Below are positions 5,782-7,629 of a DNA stretch of 7,629 bases, in pieces. The DNA is from Chitinophaga pinensis (GTDB lineage Bacteria; Bacteroidota; Bacteroidia; Flavobacteriales_D; Crocinitomicaceae). The stretch spans positions 1 through 7,629 of the forward strand of contig CAMBRH010000163.1 of the NCBI GenBank assembly GCA_945870115.1. Direction: 5' to 3'. The notes under the pieces are model-generated. The model saw only the letters and a program-made list of their open reading frames with translations. It was not told the origin of the DNA and searched no databases. The position numbers were made by a program, and so were the translations under genes. Within the stretch, counting starts at the first letter, position 1, and each line of letters opens with the position of its first letter.

Positions 5782-5865
5782 TACTCGAAGCGGGACTTGA
5801 ACCCGCACGCCCATACAGGCACAGGATTTTAAGTCCGGCGTGTCTACCAATTCCACCATTCGAGC
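5782..5865 (-). tRNA. tRNA-Leu (anticodon UAA)
   Basis: An 84-nt class II tRNA. The acceptor stem GCTCGAA/TTCGAGT has a G1·U72 pair and discriminator A73. The D arm contains TGGTAGACA. The anticodon loop is CTTAAAA, giving UAA. A long variable arm (GCC…GGC) and T arm GCGGG-TTCAAGT-CCCGC follow. The anticodon stem has one C·U mismatch (CCGGA/TCCTG). CCA is not encoded. Seven bases separate it from tRNA-Gly upstream. Its 3' end faces the integrase-bearing element, which makes it the likely integration target. Confidence 0.95.
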
Positions 5866-5872
5866 AGACTTG

Positions 5873-5945
5873 AGCGGGAAACGAGATTCGAACTCGCGAC
5901 CCCAACCTTGGCAAGGTTGTGCTCTACCAACTGAGCTATTCTCGC
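5873..5945 (-). tRNA. tRNA-Gly (anticodon GCC)
   Basis: A 73-nt tRNA. The anticodon stem-loop CAACC-TTGCCAA-GGTTG gives anticodon GCC. D arm AGCTCAGTTGGTAGAGC and T arm GCGAG-TTCGAAT-CTCGT are normal. The acceptor stem GCGAGAA/TTCCCGC has a mismatch, A4·C69, where a G would pair. Discriminator is U73 and CCA is not encoded. It is the first gene of the tRNA operon. Confidence 0.94.
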
Positions 5946-6016
5946 ATAATAATTATTAAAAAGATATTTATTAAAATAAAAATCTAACTAATGAACTTTC
6001 CGTCTGAAAGCGTTTG

Positions 6017-6046
6017 CAAAGATACAGACTTTTTTTAAATTTCAAA
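6017..6046 (-). promoter_or_regulatory. Flavobacterial promoter of the tRNA operon
   Basis: On the - strand TTTG (6046-6043), an 18-bp spacer and TATCTTTG (6024-6017) match the Bacteroidota sigma-A consensus TTTG-N17-20-TAnnTTTG without a mismatch. Transcription should start near 6010, giving a leader of about 65 nt before tRNA-Gly. Confidence 0.88.
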
Positions 6047-6082
6047 GTAAATAGTCAAAAAAAACTAAAATTTTATTAGCAA

Positions 6083-6778
6083 TTATTTAATTGAACTCAT
6101 ACCTCCGTCAATATGAAGTATTTGCCCCGTAATCCAAGAACTTTTATCTGAAACTAAAAAAGCGACCATCTCAGCAATATCTTCTGTTTTTCCAATTCTT
6201 TTTAGTGGATGTCTTTGAGCCGCATTTTCAATTTTCTCTTCTGTTGCTGTCAATTTTTCTGACAAAGAAGTTATCGTTAAAGATGGGGCTATGCAATTCA
6301 CCCGAATATTTGGAGCCAATTCTGCTGCTAAGGATCGTGTTAATCCTTCAATTGCTCCTTTAGAACTTGAAACAACTGAATGAAAAGTCATTCCAATTTG
6401 AACCGCAACTGAACTAAATAAAACAATATTTCCATTACCAGACTTCTTTAATCGTGGCAATAAATATTGAATGGTTTTAATCGCTCTAAGCACATTTTGT
6501 TTGTAATCTTGTAAAAATTCATCTTCACTTATTCGATGAAAGGGTTTTAAATTGATTGAACCTGGACAATAAACCAACGCGTCAATTGTTTCAGGCAAAG
6601 AATCGAAAATCGAATAATCACTTAACAAACTGTCAAATTCAAGATTAGTAGAATTCAAATCATCCAATTCAGGTGTAATTGATCTGCTAAAAGCAAAAAT
6701 ATTTTCTGCCTGACTTAAAATTTCAGTTGCTTTTAATCCAATTCCCTTTCCTGCACCAATAATAACTATGTTTTTCAT
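6083..6778 (-). CDS. SDR-fold protein lacking the catalytic tyrosine
   Basis: A 231-residue short-chain dehydrogenase/reductase-fold protein, a normal length for classical SDRs. The cofactor loop GAGKGIG (8-14) begins a Rossmann fold. LVYCPGS (68-74) stands where classical members have NNAG. The active-site Ser is at 122/123 (LFSSVA) and the Lys at 140, but the YxxxK tyrosine position is Val136 (SVVSSSKGAIEGLTRSLAAELAP). The PG motif region (NCIAPSLTITSL, 161-172) and C-terminal ITGQILHIDGG (216-226) are intact. It should bind NAD(P) but may not do standard ketone/alcohol chemistry. The ATG follows the TAG of the flavin-reductase-like gene without a gap, so it is the last gene of that operon. 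A weak CTAA/TTAG stem with eight T (about 6079-6057) follows the stop and may end the transcript. Confidence 0.88.
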   Translation of the reverse strand: MKNIVIIGAGKGIGLKATEILSQAENIFAFSRSITPELDDLNSTNLEFDSLLSDYSIFDSLPETIDALVYCPGSINLKPFHRISEDEFLQDYKQNVLRAIKTIQYLLPRLKKSGNGNIVLFSSVAVQIGMTFHSVVSSSKGAIEGLTRSLAAELAPNIRVNCIAPSLTITSLSEKLTATEEKIENAAQRHPLKRIGKTEDIAEMVAFLVSDKSSWITGQILHIDGGMSSIK

Positions 6779-7420
6779 CTACTTAATTTTTTGTTGATTT
6801 AAAATATTATTCGCTTTCGCATATGGTAATTTTTCTAATTCAGCATATTCAAAATAACTTTCTAATCCATTTACACCAACAGATTGATTTTCTTTTGGAT
6901 TTAGATTCCCTTCTATATCAATCCCATTTTCTTGAATAAATATGTGCTGAATTTCGCCTATAATTAAGCGAGTTCCATTTAATTCTATCGGAATTTCTTG
7001 AACATACTTCACCCCAATTTGCACGAAACATTCTTTCACAAAGGGCGCAAAAAAATCAATTTTATATTCCGATTTTAAATTACAAATTTCAAACTCTGAA
7101 ATTTGCCTTTCAAAGCGCGCAGATGTCAAGTGAGCTTCTTTAAATATAGATTTATTCACTTGATTTATAGTGTAAAATCCCGTTTCTATAATATTTTTAT
7201 AAGTGTGACTAAATTCTGTAAGAGGTCTTTGAATAAATCCAATCAATGCAGGATCAGCGCCCAAATGAATTACTGAACTAAAAATGGCAAGGTTTTCTAA
7301 ATTCTCATTATTTTTTGTTCCAATTAAATTAACTGGTTTTACACCATGAATCGAATTTATCAGATTTGATCGAAAGGATTTTTCTAAAGAATCTATTTTT
7401 TTGATATCAAAATGAATCAT
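6779..7420 (-). CDS. Flavin-reductase-like FMN-binding split-barrel protein
   Basis: A 213-residue protein of the flavin_reduct/FMN-binding split-barrel family, which binds FMN or FAD and often reduces it with NAD(P)H. Family marks are GVKPVNLIGTKNNENLENLAIFSSV (26-50), HLGADPALIGFIQRP (52-66), the TGFYTINQV strand (80-88), HLTSARFE (97-104) and the C-terminal VGVNGLESYFEYAELEKLPYAKAN (181-204). It lies between a TIGR03643-like gene (4-bp gap upstream) and the SDR gene (0-bp gap downstream), so it is part of one operon. The physiological substrate is unknown. A role in supplying reduced flavin or in cofactor handling for a neighbouring photolyase/cryptochrome is suggested by known neighbourhoods of this gene set, not by this sequence alone. 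Confidence 0.85.
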   Translation of the reverse strand: MIHFDIKKIDSLEKSFRSNLINSIHGVKPVNLIGTKNNENLENLAIFSSVIHLGADPALIGFIQRPLTEFSHTYKNIIETGFYTINQVNKSIFKEAHLTSARFERQISEFEICNLKSEYKIDFFAPFVKECFVQIGVKYVQEIPIELNGTRLIIGEIQHIFIQENGIDIEGNLNPKENQSVGVNGLESYFEYAELEKLPYAKANNILNQQKIK

Positions 7421-7424
7421 AAAA

Positions 7425-7628
7425 TTACCGTTTACTAATTTTATTAGACGAAATAGTTCTTTGCCTACTGCATTTAAAACGGCTTATTTCTTCAGAGCGT
7501 TTTTTTAAATGTTTGGAACTAATACCTGAATTAACTCTTTTTCTCCATAAATTAAAACTAGTTCTTTTCAAGGTTTTTCGCATTAATTCAATCACTTGAC
7601 TTTCAGAAATTGAAAATTGAAAAGAAAT
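7425..7628 (-). CDS. TIGR03643-like small conserved protein (5'-partial at the window edge)
   Basis: Reading in from the right edge on the - strand, 67 codons remain open until a TAA at 7427-7425. The translation contains SISESQVIELMRKTLKRTSF, then NLWRKRVNSGISSKHLKKR and a basic tail. The pattern 'S…V..LMR..LK..SF.LWR.RV.GR..KH' is that of the TIGR03643 family, small uncharacterised proteins of about 70-100 residues often encoded beside DUF2256 and cryptochrome/photolyase genes. The ISESQVIELM segment looks like the end of a helix-turn-helix. The start codon lies outside the window. Four bases separate it from the flavin-reductase-like gene, so they are likely co-transcribed. It was found by hand translation because no start lies within the window. 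Confidence 0.72.
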   Translation of the reverse strand: MSFQFSISESQVIELMRKTLKRTSFNLWRKRVNSGISSKHLKKRSEEISRFKCSRQRTISSNKISKR

Positions 7629-7629
7629 T

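Noticed and set aside
5666..5914. Open frame of 82 codons on the - strand
   Set aside because: It runs through both tRNA genes and the tRNA terminator, and its translation reflects tRNA sequence. It is not a gene.

Overview
The window looks like chromosomal DNA of a Bacteroidota bacterium, most likely a Flavobacteriaceae relative of Flavobacterium. It is very AT-rich. The promoter in front of the tRNA-Gly gene matches the flavobacterial consensus exactly (TTTG, 18-bp spacer, TAnnTTTG). The protein types (BT4734/VirE-N primase-like protein, Bacteroidota-type tyrosine integrase, short HTH_17 proteins) fit the same phylum. Taxonomy is inferred from these features, not from a database search.

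Left part (1 to about 5.7 kb): a small integrated element with every gene on the + strand. It begins with the 3' part of a tyrosine-recombinase integrase (1-1062). A 384-bp gap follows that holds a candidate structured RNA with a pseudoknot (1217-1284) and a candidate promoter/operator. Next is a tightly packed operon of two overlapping HTH genes (1447-1626, 1616-1927), a BT4734-like primase-type protein (start reassigned to 1914, end 2948) and a RecA/RepA-like ATPase (2945-4057). Directly behind the ATPase lies an unusual block of short repeats, hairpins and inverted repeats (4056-4225), the best candidate for a replication origin or a structured RNA. Two 16-bp direct repeats (4275-4315) precede a gene whose N-terminus resembles DUF5681/small-terminase-like proteins (4324-4764). 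A separately transcribed exported membrane protein (4987-5550) with its own terminator closes the left part. There is no relaxase, no conjugation gene and no virion gene. The order integrase, HTH regulators, primase, ATPase, origin-like repeats, terminase-small-subunit-like gene recalls phage-inducible satellite islands. A mobilizable element that has lost its relaxase is the main alternative.

Middle (5.7-6.05 kb): a two-gene tRNA operon on the - strand, promoter > tRNA-Gly(GCC) > tRNA-Leu(UAA) > strong terminator. The element abuts the 3' side of tRNA-Leu, the classical side for integration, and a perfect tandem 12-bp repeat (5705-5728) at this junction could be integrase arm sites. The opposite end of the element lies left of the window, so the att duplication cannot be checked here.

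Right part (6083-7629): a compact - strand chromosomal operon, read right to left: a TIGR03643-like small protein (partial), a flavin-reductase-like FMN-binding split-barrel protein, and an SDR-fold protein that lacks the catalytic tyrosine. Such genes often sit near cryptochrome/photolyase genes, which suggests a flavin- or light-repair-related locus just outside the window.
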